Source: Nitrososphaerota archaeon (GTDB taxonomy: Archaea; Thermoproteota; Nitrososphaeria; Nitrososphaerales; Nitrosopumilaceae). From it: a stretch of 21,714 bases of DNA. Of the stretch, positions 1 to 6,082 are shown piece by piece. The DNA is taken from NCBI GenBank assembly GCA_028867235.1, contig JAGWGS010000004.1, positions 1 to 21,714 of the forward strand, written 5' to 3'. Both the position numbers and the translations under genes were made by a program. Under the pieces are notes generated by a model, which was given only the letters and a program-made list of their open reading frames with translations, searched no databases and had not been told where the DNA came from. Every line of letters starts with the position of its first letter. Position 1 is the first letter of the stretch.

Positions 1-729
1 AGATTTAGTGTCAGATATTTGATTAGCATTCTGTTGCTCTTGAATAGCCAAATTCTTTGCTAGATTAGCAATTGATTCTGCATCAGAATATTTTCCTTGA
101 TTAAAGTCGGTCCTTGATTCATTAAGCTTTGTCAATGCTAGTGGAGTTTGTATTCCAGCAGCATTTACTGTGTTGATAAAATCTTGAGCTTTTTGAATTG
201 CTAGAGTAGCAGTTTGACTTGTACCAAGTACACCAAAGATGTAATTAATATCAGATGATCCACTAGGTAGTGAAATAAGCGATTGGCCGTCAACTATTTG
301 CATGTTCAAGGGGGATGCACTCATTCCAACAATCACAGTATTTTTTGGTAAAAGTATAGAATAATCAGTTTCAGAATTTACATGAAATATCCATGTCTTC
401 CCATTTTTTGATATTAGATCTGGTGTGTCATAATCCACCTTTATAGTAGATGATCCTAATGTTGCTACTGTTACTGTATTTGCATTTATTTTACTGGAGA
501 GTAATGTTCCATTTTCATCTTGTACAACAAGATTATCAATATTAGTGCCATACAGATTAAAAGTAAAGTCAGGTGATTGGGGATCTACATCAGTCTGGTA
601 AAAGACATGAGTAGTTCCATCTGCATAAGTCGTAAAGTCAAGAACCTTGGGGCTACCTATTGCATATTGCACAAACGTAGAAAGGGCAAGGAAAATAAAG
701 CATACCGCTATGACTGGAGCTCTCACCAT
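1..729 (-). CDS. Secreted or membrane-anchored protein of unknown function, C-terminus cut by window edge
   Basis: The frame is open from 729 to the window edge (243 codons, no stop), so the C-terminus is missing. The chosen ATG gives a classic signal peptide: a short MVRAP n-region, a hydrophobic core around residues 5-20, then a polar region starting near residue 25. The mature part looks beta-rich up to about residue 165, with Asn/Thr/Ser-rich strands. It then becomes a helical segment rich in Ala, Gln and Asn (about 170-243). The frame stays open further upstream, with ATGs at 765 and 819. The ATG at 819 lies 2 nt after the stop of the upstream winged-helix gene, so translational coupling is possible, but those starts would put a polar stretch before the signal peptide. 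Probably co-transcribed with the regulator at 822-1109. I do not recognise the family; exported location is the only functional inference. Confidence 0.75.
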   Translation of the reverse strand, partial: MVRAPVIAVCFIFLALSTFVQYAIGSPKVLDFTTYADGTTHVFYQTDVDPQSPDFTFNLYGTNIDNLVVQDENGTLLSSKINANTVTVATLGSSTIKVDYDTPDLISKNGKTWIFHVNSETDYSILLPKNTVIVGMSASPLNMQIVDGQSLISLPSGSSDINYIFGVLGTSQTATLAIQKAQDFINTVNAAGIQTPLALTKLNESRTDFNQGKYSDAESIANLAKNLAIQEQQNANQISDTKS

Positions 730-821
730 GATTGTGAGAATATAATCAATCCTTACAAAAATCATTCCTTCGGATGGTAATACATCCTGTACCTCAACCA
801 ATTGGTACTTGGAATACATGC

Positions 822-1109
822 CTAATACCTTAGATTGAGTCCTTGCATTACTCCCTGGAATCTTTGGAATTCTTGGAAGAATCTAATCCCTTTCTCCGTA
901 ACCCTAAACAGTCGATTTCTATCTGCTTTCATAGATTCGACCAAGCCAGCATCTATCAACTTCTGGCATTTCTCAAGCACAGCATAGTGCGATAGGTTTG
1001 CTCTTCGGGATATAGCTGAAACAATTACTCCCTGTGTTCCTCCATCCATGGTTACACCAAGGATATCGGCTATTATGCCCATTTCGGACCTGTATTGTTG
1101 TTTTGACAT
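822..1109 (-). CDS. Small winged-helix DNA-binding protein
   Basis: A 95-residue protein with the layout of the small archaeal winged-helix regulators (ArnR1/HTH_45-like). An N-terminal helix (MGIIADILGV) is followed by a helix-turn-helix at about residues 28-58, where ISRRANLSHYAVLEKCQKLI contains the likely recognition helix. The wing follows (LVESMKADRNRLFRVTEKG, about 55-75) and a C-terminal amphipathic helix that may dimerise. No ligand-binding domain is present, so it probably senses through partners or acts as a simple repressor. It reads into the secreted-protein gene downstream (-) and may control it. Upstream lie a perfect 14-bp palindrome and a pair of direct repeats that could be its own operator. 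The family assignment is by pattern; the target is inference. Confidence 0.8.
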   Translation of the reverse strand: MSKQQYRSEMGIIADILGVTMDGGTQGVIVSAISRRANLSHYAVLEKCQKLIDAGLVESMKADRNRLFRVTEKGIRFFQEFQRFQGVMQGLNLRY

Positions 1110-1144
1110 GAGGTATTATGGAATTGATGTTTTATCAGGTACAG

Positions 1145-1178
1145 TATGAAATTTCATAGCGGAACACCTAGCGGAACA
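1145..1178. promoter_or_regulatory. Candidate operator: 14-bp palindrome plus a 10-bp direct repeat
   Basis: TATGAAATTTCATA at 1145-1158 is a perfect palindrome. It runs into two exact copies of TAGCGGAACA at 1157-1166 and 1169-1178, a period of 12 bp. The cluster sits about 36 bp upstream of the winged-helix gene (-) and about 70 bp upstream of the TATA box of the TRAM gene (+), so it could serve either divergent gene. Site function is inferred from symmetry and position only. Confidence 0.45.
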
Positions 1179-1247
1179 GCCGTTTCAGGCTTAGAAATGG
1201 CCAATTTTGTAGCAATTACGAAGCGGGGGAGAACTGGCAAGGATGGA

Positions 1248-1288
1248 TTTTATATGGTAAAGAAAACTAGTTGACTCAGAAGGAGGTG
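1248..1288 (+). promoter_or_regulatory. Promoter and strong Shine-Dalgarno of the TRAM gene
   Basis: TTTATATGG (1248-1256) is a good archaeal TATA box, which places the transcript start near 1278-1280. AAGGAGGTG (1280-1288) is an almost perfect Shine-Dalgarno sequence 5 nt before the GTG start at 1294. The leader is therefore very short but still carries a full ribosome-binding site, unlike the mostly leaderless genes around it. This site decides the GTG as start codon. Confidence 0.7.
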
Positions 1289-1293
1289 TAACG

Positions 1294-1620
1294 GTGAGCT
1301 ATAACGATAGTGGTTTTGGTGAAAGCCCAAGCCGAGAATACGGCAGAGAAAGAAGATATGGAGGCGGACGAAGATTCGGCGGTGGTCGAAGATTTGAAGA
1401 TAATAGACCAAAACCAGTAGAAACTGGTAAGGAATATGATGTATCCATAACTGAAATCAGTAGAAAAGGAGACGGTATTGCAAGAGTTGAAGGTTTTGTG
1501 ATATTCGTCAAGGGCGGGCAAGTAGGTCAGAACGCAAAAATAAAGATTACACAAGTAGGCGGACGATTTGCTACTGCTGATGTAGTAGGCGAAGGAACCC
1601 CTCAACCAGCTACAGAGTAA
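1294..1620 (+). CDS. TRAM-domain RNA-binding protein with Arg/Gly-rich N-terminal tail
   Basis: A 108-residue protein with a GTG start fixed by the Shine-Dalgarno at 1280-1288. Residues 14-36 form an Arg/Gly/aromatic tail with three tandem motifs: RRYGGG, RRFGGG and RRFED. Residues about 41-101 are a TRAM beta-barrel; the segment KEYDVSITEISRKGDGIARV and the following GFVIFVKGG are characteristic. Archaeal stand-alone TRAM proteins bind RNA and have been shown in methanogens to act as RNA chaperones, with a role in the cold. The RGG-like tail would add non-specific RNA affinity. The strong ribosome-binding site suggests high expression. It stands alone, divergent from the winged-helix gene, and ends in a T-rich stretch (1633-1662) that probably terminates both converging transcripts. 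Domain call is secure; the physiological role here is inferred. Confidence 0.9.
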   Translation: MSYNDSGFGESPSREYGRERRYGGGRRFGGGRRFEDNRPKPVETGKEYDVSITEISRKGDGIARVEGFVIFVKGGQVGQNAKIKITQVGGRFATADVVGEGTPQPATE

Positions 1621-1658
1621 ATCTAGGTATCTAGAAAAAATTCTATTTCTTTAATTTT

Positions 1659-2027
1659 TTATAATTTTGCAGTTTTCTTTTTGATCAATTCTACAATTTC
1701 CAGCTTTCGTTTTATGTCCATGGCTGGCTCCATTGTGACATAGACAGTCTTATGTTTAGGATATATGACAAATTGAGAGATCTTCTGACGTTCTATGTGC
1801 ACGTAATTTACAGGTCCAAGGCTTTTGTCAAACTGTTGCCTAATTTTTCTCCTAATAGCTACTTGTTTACAGAAATGTTCTTCCTCTTTTTGTGATTTTA
1901 AAGAGGTTTTACCTTCTTTCATTATTGCTTCAGATATGTTTCCTTTTAGATCTATTATAGCAGCAAATCTCATCATTGGGTCTAGTCCAATGATATATTC
2001 TACTATTGGAAGGAGGTTGACTTTCAA
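1659..2027 (-). CDS. DUF6659-like thaumarchaeal protein
   Basis: A 122-residue cytoplasmic protein with no signal peptide or membrane segment. The order of motifs (LDPMMRFAAIID near residues 16-26, EEEHFCKQVAIRRKIRQQFD near 48-67, then LGPVNYVHIER and a beta-rich YPKHKTVYVTMEP) matches, from memory, the Nitrososphaerota DUF6659 proteins. In those, a LDP-x-IRFA-x-V start, an EEM-x-ALRV helix and a LGPVKF strand recur. The alternating strand/helix pattern would fit a profilin/roadblock-like fold, but this is a guess. The start is TTG at 2027: an in-frame TAA lies only a few codons upstream, and the next Met is residue 18, inside the conserved motif. Converges on the TRAM gene with a 38-nt gap. 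Function unknown. Confidence 0.7.
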   Translation of the reverse strand: MKVNLLPIVEYIIGLDPMMRFAAIIDLKGNISEAIMKEGKTSLKSQKEEEHFCKQVAIRRKIRQQFDKSLGPVNYVHIERQKISQFVIYPKHKTVYVTMEPAMDIKRKLEIVELIKKKTAKL

Positions 2028-2180
2028 GTAACTAGAACCATGAAATTAGTTCTCTAAATATATCTTAATGCAAAATTATTGTTCATAATTAGACCTATGA
2101 ATAATTTTGTCTTTTACAGATTAACATTGGTAAGAATATCTTATCATAAATAACAGCCAAGAAACTAGACAATATCACTT

Positions 2181-2190
2181 TTTATATATT
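2181..2190 (+). promoter_or_regulatory. TATA box of the coiled-coil gene
   Basis: TTTATATATT lies about 31 bp upstream of the ATG at 2216, with A-rich DNA following. The expected transcript start (about 2210-2213) gives a leaderless or near-leaderless mRNA. The surrounding 2028-2215 stretch is AT-rich; it must also hold the promoter for the gene at 1659-2027 on the other strand, which I could not place. Confidence 0.6.
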
Positions 2191-2215
2191 AAAAATAACA
2201 ATACATCATAACGAT

Positions 2216-2800
2216 ATGTTTGATAAATTCCGAAAGAAGAAGGATGAAGAATTTGGATCCACTTCTCCAGGAATAGATAAAACATCTAATTCAACAGGTA
2301 AGACTTTCCAGTATGAACCAAAGTCTGAAGAAGGAACATCTGTAATGGAAGAATCGAATTTTCATCCTTCTGAACAAGTAAAAATACCCGAACCTATTCA
2401 ACAAACTCGTATGAGCACAAATGAAGACATTGGAATAAAGGCACTAATGGATAAGAGAACCAAATTGGAAGAAGCCATAGACTATGTAGGCCTGATGATC
2501 AAAGATCTTAAGGACAAGCGTACTAACCTAGAAAAGAACATCGAAGATGAGTCAGTAGATATCAAGAATTTGAAGGAGAAACTTGTCAAAGTAGGCCAGT
2601 ACATAGAAGAGGAGAAACAAGGTATCAGAACATTACAACAGAAGAGAAGTGAGGTAGAAAAGGAAGCAGATGATGTTGCATCCATGATCACTAGCTTACG
2701 AGAAAGACTACTCAGTATTGATCAGGTTGTAAATGAAGAAGGTACAAAGATTGCCAAATTCAAGGAATCAAGACCAAAGGCAGAATCTTCTCTAACCTAG
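2216..2800 (+). CDS. Coiled-coil protein built from tandem 21-residue repeats
   Basis: A 194-residue soluble protein. Residues 1-73 are polar, low in hydrophobics and probably disordered, starting with a basic MFDKFRKKKDE. From residue 74 to the end the sequence is a gapless 21-residue repeat (three heptads): units begin IKALMDKR, IKDLKDKR, IKNLKEKL, IRTLQQKR, ITSLRERL and IAKFKESR at residues 74, 95, 116, 137, 158 and 179. Each unit has the pattern I-[KR]-x-L-x-[DE]-[KR]-[RL]. This predicts one long helix forming a dimeric or higher coiled coil. The stop shares a CTAG with the stop of the converging gene. I do not recognise a named family; a scaffold or cytoskeleton-associated role is only a guess. 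No transmembrane segment. Confidence 0.8.
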   Translation: MFDKFRKKKDEEFGSTSPGIDKTSNSTGKTFQYEPKSEEGTSVMEESNFHPSEQVKIPEPIQQTRMSTNEDIGIKALMDKRTKLEEAIDYVGLMIKDLKDKRTNLEKNIEDESVDIKNLKEKLVKVGQYIEEEKQGIRTLQQKRSEVEKEADDVASMITSLRERLLSIDQVVNEEGTKIAKFKESRPKAESSLT

Positions 2801-3138
2801 AATGTAAAACTCTCTTTTACCAATGCGTCCAAGTTCTCTTTTATTTCATCATCAGATGATAATGAACCAAGGTCTCGCACCAGTACCTCTGTTGCAAGGC
2901 ACTGGTTCTTGGAATACTGGTAGTAACAATCTAGTTTTTCTTCATATGTTTTTGCACCATAGTAAGTTGTCCAGAAATTTTCTGTAGAGTGTTGTACATA
3001 CAAAAGAAATTTTTGAATTATTGATTCAATCTTTGGGGAAGGATTGTCTTTTACCAATCCAATAAGAATCTGTTCTAGTTTACTGTCTAGATTTGATTCG
3101 TAAATGAGTTGATACACATCCTGGCTGGCCTGTTTCAT
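2797..3138 (-). CDS. Unknown all-helical cytoplasmic protein
   Basis: A 113-residue protein, predicted mainly helical, with no signal peptide or transmembrane segment. It has clustered aromatics (FWTTYYGAKTYEEKLDCYYQY, about residues 55-75), two Cys separated by eight residues (71 and 80), and an acidic C-terminal helix. I do not recognise a family. A TATA-like CTATAAAG on the minus strand (3175-3168) is about 30 bp upstream of the ATG, which supports a real, leaderless gene. It converges on the coiled-coil gene with an exact 4-nt overlap: both stop codons are TAG written in the same CTAG. Confidence 0.7.
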   Translation of the reverse strand: MKQASQDVYQLIYESNLDSKLEQILIGLVKDNPSPKIESIIQKFLLYVQHSTENFWTTYYGAKTYEEKLDCYYQYSKNQCLATEVLVRDLGSLSSDDEIKENLDALVKESFTF

Positions 3139-3262
3139 GAGCCTATTACATCATCATATCATAAAAGCTTTATAGAAAAAATTATGATACAATCGAGAAA
3201 ACATGTAACAACTATAAAGAATTAGGAAATTTTAAAAATTAAAGTATAAACTATACATAAAC

Positions 3263-3270
3263 TTTAAATA
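3263..3270 (+). promoter_or_regulatory. TATA box for the structured RNA candidate at 3291
   Basis: TTTAAATA, preceded by an A-rich BRE-like AAAC, is centred about 25 bp upstream of 3291, exactly where the structured segment begins. No start codon of a convincing ORF follows within 270 bp, so the promoter most simply drives a non-coding RNA. Confidence 0.55.
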
Positions 3271-3290
3271 TTTTATTCACGTAATTATAC

Positions 3291-3460
3291 TCCCTATCAA
3301 AGGGCATCCTCCCCCAGATAGGTATCATGCAGACAATGTGTAGAAAGACAACTTTCTACAGGCATCCCAAGGTACCCCCGAAGGAAATGATGACAAAGGT
3401 CAACATGCCATGTCCGCACACCTTGTGTGGGCATCATACTTCTGCATGATAGAATTTTTT
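3291..3460 (+). ncRNA. Structured non-coding RNA candidate with C-rich segments (or mRNA leader of the MFS gene)
   Basis: The roughly 170-nt segment has an archaeal promoter in front and a T-run (3455-3460) behind. Visible helices: CCTATC (3293-3298) with GATAGG (3317-3322); directly stacked on it an 11-bp closing helix TATCATGCAGA (3323-3333) with TCTGCATGATA (3441-3451), perfect; inside, TGTAGAAAG (3339-3347) with CTTTCTACA (3352-3360), loop ACAA; and CACAC (3417-3421) with GTGTG (3425-3429). ATGCC (3405-3409) can pair either with GGCAT at 3361-3365 or with GGCAT at 3430-3434, so two folds compete. Two C-rich stretches (CCTCCCCC at 3308-3315, ACCCCC at 3374-3379) resemble seeds that mask G-rich ribosome-binding sites. 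I do not recognise an Rfam family; RNase P, SRP and tRNA signatures are absent. The MFS gene downstream has its own TATA box, favouring an independent RNA, but an attenuator is possible. Confidence 0.6.
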
Positions 3461-3504
3461 ACAATATCAAAGAATAGACAAAACTATGGAGATTTTTCAA
3501 ATGC

Positions 3505-3512
3505 ATTATACA
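3505..3512 (+). promoter_or_regulatory. TATA box of the MFS gene
   Basis: ATTATACA is centred about 35 bp before the ATG at 3544, giving a leader of about 10 nt. It lies downstream of the T-run that ends the structured RNA candidate, so the transporter can be transcribed independently of it. Confidence 0.5.
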
Positions 3513-3543
3513 ATAATGACCATAGATCTGATAACTTCGAACT

Positions 3544-4809
3544 ATGCAGCTTCAAAGTAAACGATGGATGCTGTATTTGCTACCAGCTCAAATTACAGCA
3601 CAAGGACTCAGCACTGTAATTCCATTGTACGTTCTATTCCTTGGAGGAGGAATAGGAGAGGTCGCTATTGTCTCAGCATTACAGAATGGTGCAATAGCTA
3701 TTGGATCATTGGTATGGGGGAAAATAATAGACCGATTTCATTCCAAAAAGTTGATACTTGTTCTTTCATTTTTCGTTGTTCTGATTTGTAGTTTGGGGAT
3801 GTATTTTACTAGCTCAGTGTATGTTCTTTATGGATTAGTAACTATATTGGGTTTTTTCATGGTTGCAAGAAGCCCAGTTACACAACTTTTGGTGATGGAA
3901 TCAGTGCAGAAAAATCTCTGGAGTTGGCTATTTGCAAGAACATCAATTATTGGTACTCTTGGCATGTTAACTGCAATGATAATTGGAACTATAGGTAGTT
4001 TCTATTTTGATCTTAGACCATATTTTTTGATATGCGGTGTGTCAAGTGGCGTAGCCATGATTCTAAGTACCACTGTGAAAGGTGATGTTATTCACATAGA
4101 AAGAAGCAGTATAGCTCATTCTTTACATGGCCTACGTTATTCAATTAGCAATCACCATTTTGTCTTCCCAAGAATTCCAGAGGCGTATGATTTTAGACAC
4201 ATACTGATGCTATTCAAAGGAAGAGTTAGCAATGAAATAGGCATATTCTATATGGCTTCATTTTTTTTCTATTTTGGAAGTAACATCTATTTTACTGCAT
4301 GGACACCATTTTTGAAAAGTCTCAAGTTTTCAAATTCGGATGTATTTCTAAATTATACCATACAGACGATAACTATGTTATTGGTATTTTTCATAGCTCC
4401 AAAAATAATTTCAAGATTTGGAGAAGAGCGCTCTACTGTTTTGGCTCACATACCACGAATTTTAGGGGTGATAATTCCAGGGCTTGCAGCGTTATTCATG
4501 ATAGAGTCTCTAGGTTTTCCCGTTACCATGACATCAGCTTGTTTGATGGTAATTGCATTTTCAATTTTCAGTACATCTAGTTCAGTTATATTTTTCAAAA
4601 GTATCCCACAAGGCTTTGAGGGAAAGTACCTTGGAGTGAACAGTGCAGTGACAGGCATAGGGGTATTTGTTGGCTCTCTTGTTACAGGAGAGCTTACAAA
4701 GTTCTCAGGCTATGCAACCATGTTCTTTTTTTCCTCTGCTACGCTGGTAGTATCATTGATACTGTATCAAGCATACTTCCGCTACAAACTATCACATAAG
4801 ATAGTCTAG
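3544..4809 (+). CDS. Major facilitator superfamily (MFS) transporter
   Basis: A 421-residue integral membrane protein with about 12 hydrophobic segments, the normal MFS length. The MFS signature loop between helices 2 and 3 is present as GKIIDRFHSKKLI (residues 59-71), matching G-x-x-x-D-R-x-[GH]-[RK]-[RK]. A long, more polar central loop (about residues 178-225) separates the two six-helix halves. The start follows the TATA box closely and gives MQLQSKRW, a short cytosolic tail before helix 1. Substrate cannot be told from sequence; a drug/sugar-phosphate-type exporter or importer is possible. It stands alone after a structured RNA candidate and converges on cdvB with a 4-nt overlap through a shared CTAG. 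Confidence 0.85.
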   Translation: MQLQSKRWMLYLLPAQITAQGLSTVIPLYVLFLGGGIGEVAIVSALQNGAIAIGSLVWGKIIDRFHSKKLILVLSFFVVLICSLGMYFTSSVYVLYGLVTILGFFMVARSPVTQLLVMESVQKNLWSWLFARTSIIGTLGMLTAMIIGTIGSFYFDLRPYFLICGVSSGVAMILSTTVKGDVIHIERSSIAHSLHGLRYSISNHHFVFPRIPEAYDFRHILMLFKGRVSNEIGIFYMASFFFYFGSNIYFTAWTPFLKSLKFSNSDVFLNYTIQTITMLLVFFIAPKIISRFGEERSTVLAHIPRILGVIIPGLAALFMIESLGFPVTMTSACLMVIAFSIFSTSSSVIFFKSIPQGFEGKYLGVNSAVTGIGVFVGSLVTGELTKFSGYATMFFFSSATLVVSLILYQAYFRYKLSHKIV

Positions 4810-5444
4810 ACGTAGCGTGCTGAAGAAGATTCCTGGCCAACAGGCATTGAAGGCAGTTTGTCGTTGATTGCTGCCTCTGCTACTGCTGATGCCTCTTGTA
4901 GAATCTTTTCTGACTCTTCACTTGTAGCATTAGAGTCTATTCCAAAGTCTCCACTGTGGAATGTGTCAGTCATAAGACCTCCAAGCATTTCAGTCATTCC
5001 AGTTAGCTCACGGTCAGCCTCTGGCATGAATTTGACTAGAGAAGATTTGAGATTCTTCATAAGGCCTATTGTAGGCATTATGGTTACTACTGTATCACCC
5101 AAGTCATGGAATGTGCTTAATCTAAGCTCAATCTGTTCTAGAGCAATTCTAGCATTTCCTAAAAGTTTTGTTACTTTTCGGACTTCGGCTAATTCTTTTG
5201 ATAAAACTTTACTTGTAGTAAGATCATGATTCTGTGTAGCAATTACAATTCTCTTGAATAATTTTTCATCTCTTTGTTTTAGTTTTGTAATCATACCGTC
5301 GAGTTTTCCAATTTGAGTCTGGAGTCTCTTTATTCCATTCTCCATTCTTGGTTTTAGAGGACCTTTTGGTTTTATTACATCATTAATTCTTTCACCAATG
5401 CTTGGTGCCACTGGCTTTTGCCAATTATTCGCAAATGTTGTCAT
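4806..5444 (-). CDS. cdvB: CdvB-type ESCRT-III (Snf7-fold) cell-division protein
   Basis: A 212-residue protein with the archaeal ESCRT-III layout: a basic helical hairpin (about residues 30-110: RMENGIKRLQTQIGKLDGMI, then LSKELAEVRKVTKLLGNARI), followed by acidic helices with a Met/Gly-rich turn (TEMLGGLMTD, 151-160). A flexible tail then carries KLPSMPV (196-202), which resembles an MIT-interacting motif (MIM2-like, L-P-x-[LM]-P) recognised by the CdvC/Vps4 ATPase. Cdv ESCRT-III proteins polymerise at the division site and constrict the membrane in Nitrososphaerota and Sulfolobales. ATG at 5444 is preferred over a GTG three codons upstream. No cdvA or cdvC is adjacent, as expected for the scattered thaumarchaeal CdvB paralogs. 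Which paralog this is cannot be told here. A perfect palindrome lies 42 bp upstream. Confidence 0.85.
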   Translation of the reverse strand: MTTFANNWQKPVAPSIGERINDVIKPKGPLKPRMENGIKRLQTQIGKLDGMITKLKQRDEKLFKRIVIATQNHDLTTSKVLSKELAEVRKVTKLLGNARIALEQIELRLSTFHDLGDTVVTIMPTIGLMKNLKSSLVKFMPEADRELTGMTEMLGGLMTDTFHSGDFGIDSNATSEESEKILQEASAVAEAAINDKLPSMPVGQESSSARYV

Positions 5445-5485
5445 GCATACCACTAAAAAATTTGGTTTTTAATTTCAGGTGTGAA

Positions 5486-5501
5486 ATACGGTTCACCGTA
5501 T
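5486..5501. promoter_or_regulatory. Palindromic candidate operator upstream of cdvB
   Basis: ATACGGT-TC-ACCGTAT is a perfect inverted repeat with 7-bp arms. It is overlapped by a second inverted repeat, GTGAA (5481-5485) with TTCAC (5492-5496). It lies just upstream of the A/T-rich stretch (about 5463-5475) that probably holds the cdvB TATA element, the usual place for an activator or cell-cycle regulator. The bound factor is unknown. Confidence 0.5.
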
Positions 5502-5628
5502 ACTAAATTTAGCTGACAAGAAATACTGGGCAGACTAGTTTACACTATGTTCCGGTTCTTAATAAAAAACTAAAAATTCGTGGATAACCTTGATTGGATA
5601 CATCCTACGACTATCCTCAAGCAAAGAC

Positions 5629-5739
5629 TTACTGTACTATTTCAATAGCAGTATTTCTCTGTGGATGGATTTTCTTCAAGTGAATTGCCAGTGCCTGATT
5701 TGAAGGCTGGAATTCACAACAAAGTGGACATTGTTCCAT
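5629..5739 (-). CDS. 36-residue single C2H2 zinc-finger microprotein
   Basis: This short ORF encodes MEQCPLCCEF..., with Cys4-x2-Cys7-x12-His20-x4-His25, an exact match to the C2H2 zinc-finger spacing. The residues between contain the usual hydrophobic Phe10 and Leu17-type positions. A basic tail (LKKIHPQR) follows, then a short C-terminal IEIVQ. Support for a real gene: a minus-strand TATA box CCTTAAATAC (5779-5770) sits about 35 bp before the ATG, giving a nearly leaderless mRNA, and an in-frame stop ends the protein right after the finger. Small single-finger proteins are common in Nitrososphaerota. Nucleic-acid or protein binding is likely; the target is unknown. Nearest neighbours are cdvB (downstream, same strand) and tfb (divergent). 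Confidence 0.7.
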   Translation of the reverse strand: MEQCPLCCEFQPSNQALAIHLKKIHPQRNTAIEIVQ

Positions 5740-5769
5740 TTTATTTAATGCGGGTTCTTCATAACAAAT

Positions 5770-5779
5770 GTATTTAAGG
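5770..5779 (-). promoter_or_regulatory. TATA box of the zinc-finger gene
   Basis: Read on the minus strand as CCTTAAATAC. The predicted transcript start is near 5748, some 9 nt before the ATG at 5739. Confidence 0.6.
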
Positions 5780-6052
5780 TTTTGCTTGATAATCAAAAAC
5801 AATTTTAGAAAATAAATTTTTAGAAAAATAATTGCTTGAAAAATAATTTCGGAAAAAAATTACAAAATAACATTACTTGAGATATAGAGATAAGATTTCA
5901 AATCAATAACAGATGATAGTAGATACACATAGATTATATGATGATGTTCTAACATTTTGATATAAAATTAATAGAAATTATAATTCTTCTAGTTTTTAGA
6001 TGTAAAACTAGTAATTTCTCGAAATTGAACTCATAGTTAAACCTTTTTATTT
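5780..6052. other. AT-rich intergenic region with degenerate A-tract repeats
   Basis: This is the long gap between the divergent zinc-finger and tfb genes. At 5806-5863 a degenerate unit of about 14-16 bp, roughly [TG]RGAAAAATAATT, recurs four times (5806, 5821, 5837, 5851). TTGCTTGA occurs at 5782 and again at 5832. These A-tracts could bend DNA or exclude nucleosome-like chromatin proteins over the two promoters. TTTTTATTTAT (6044-6054) is the likely TATA element of tfb. No ORF of note was seen. Confidence 0.4.
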
Positions 6053-6082
6053 ATGTTAATCGAAATTCTTATAAGATATTAT

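Noticed and set aside
1276..1605. 109-codon frame antisense to the TRAM gene
   Set aside because: Ser/Phe/Tyr-rich shadow of the Arg/Gly-rich gene; the TRAM frame has a strong Shine-Dalgarno and a known domain.
3387..3393. ATGATGA, a match to the box C consensus of C/D RNAs
   Set aside because: No CUGA box D follows at a usable distance, and the long closing helix is not C/D-like.
5445..5453. GTG start for cdvB three codons upstream
   Set aside because: ATG at 5444 is a better codon and gives an N-terminus consistent with CdvB-like proteins; the GTG adds only MVC.
5780..6052. Replication origin in the AT-rich gap
   Set aside because: A-tract repeats are present but there are no paired origin-recognition-box-like motifs or adjacent orc1/cdc6 gene.
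6053..6082. Ten-codon upstream extension of TFB from the ATG at 6053
   Set aside because: The ATG lies in the TATA-like element, and the extra residues (MLIEILIRYY) do not belong to TFB.
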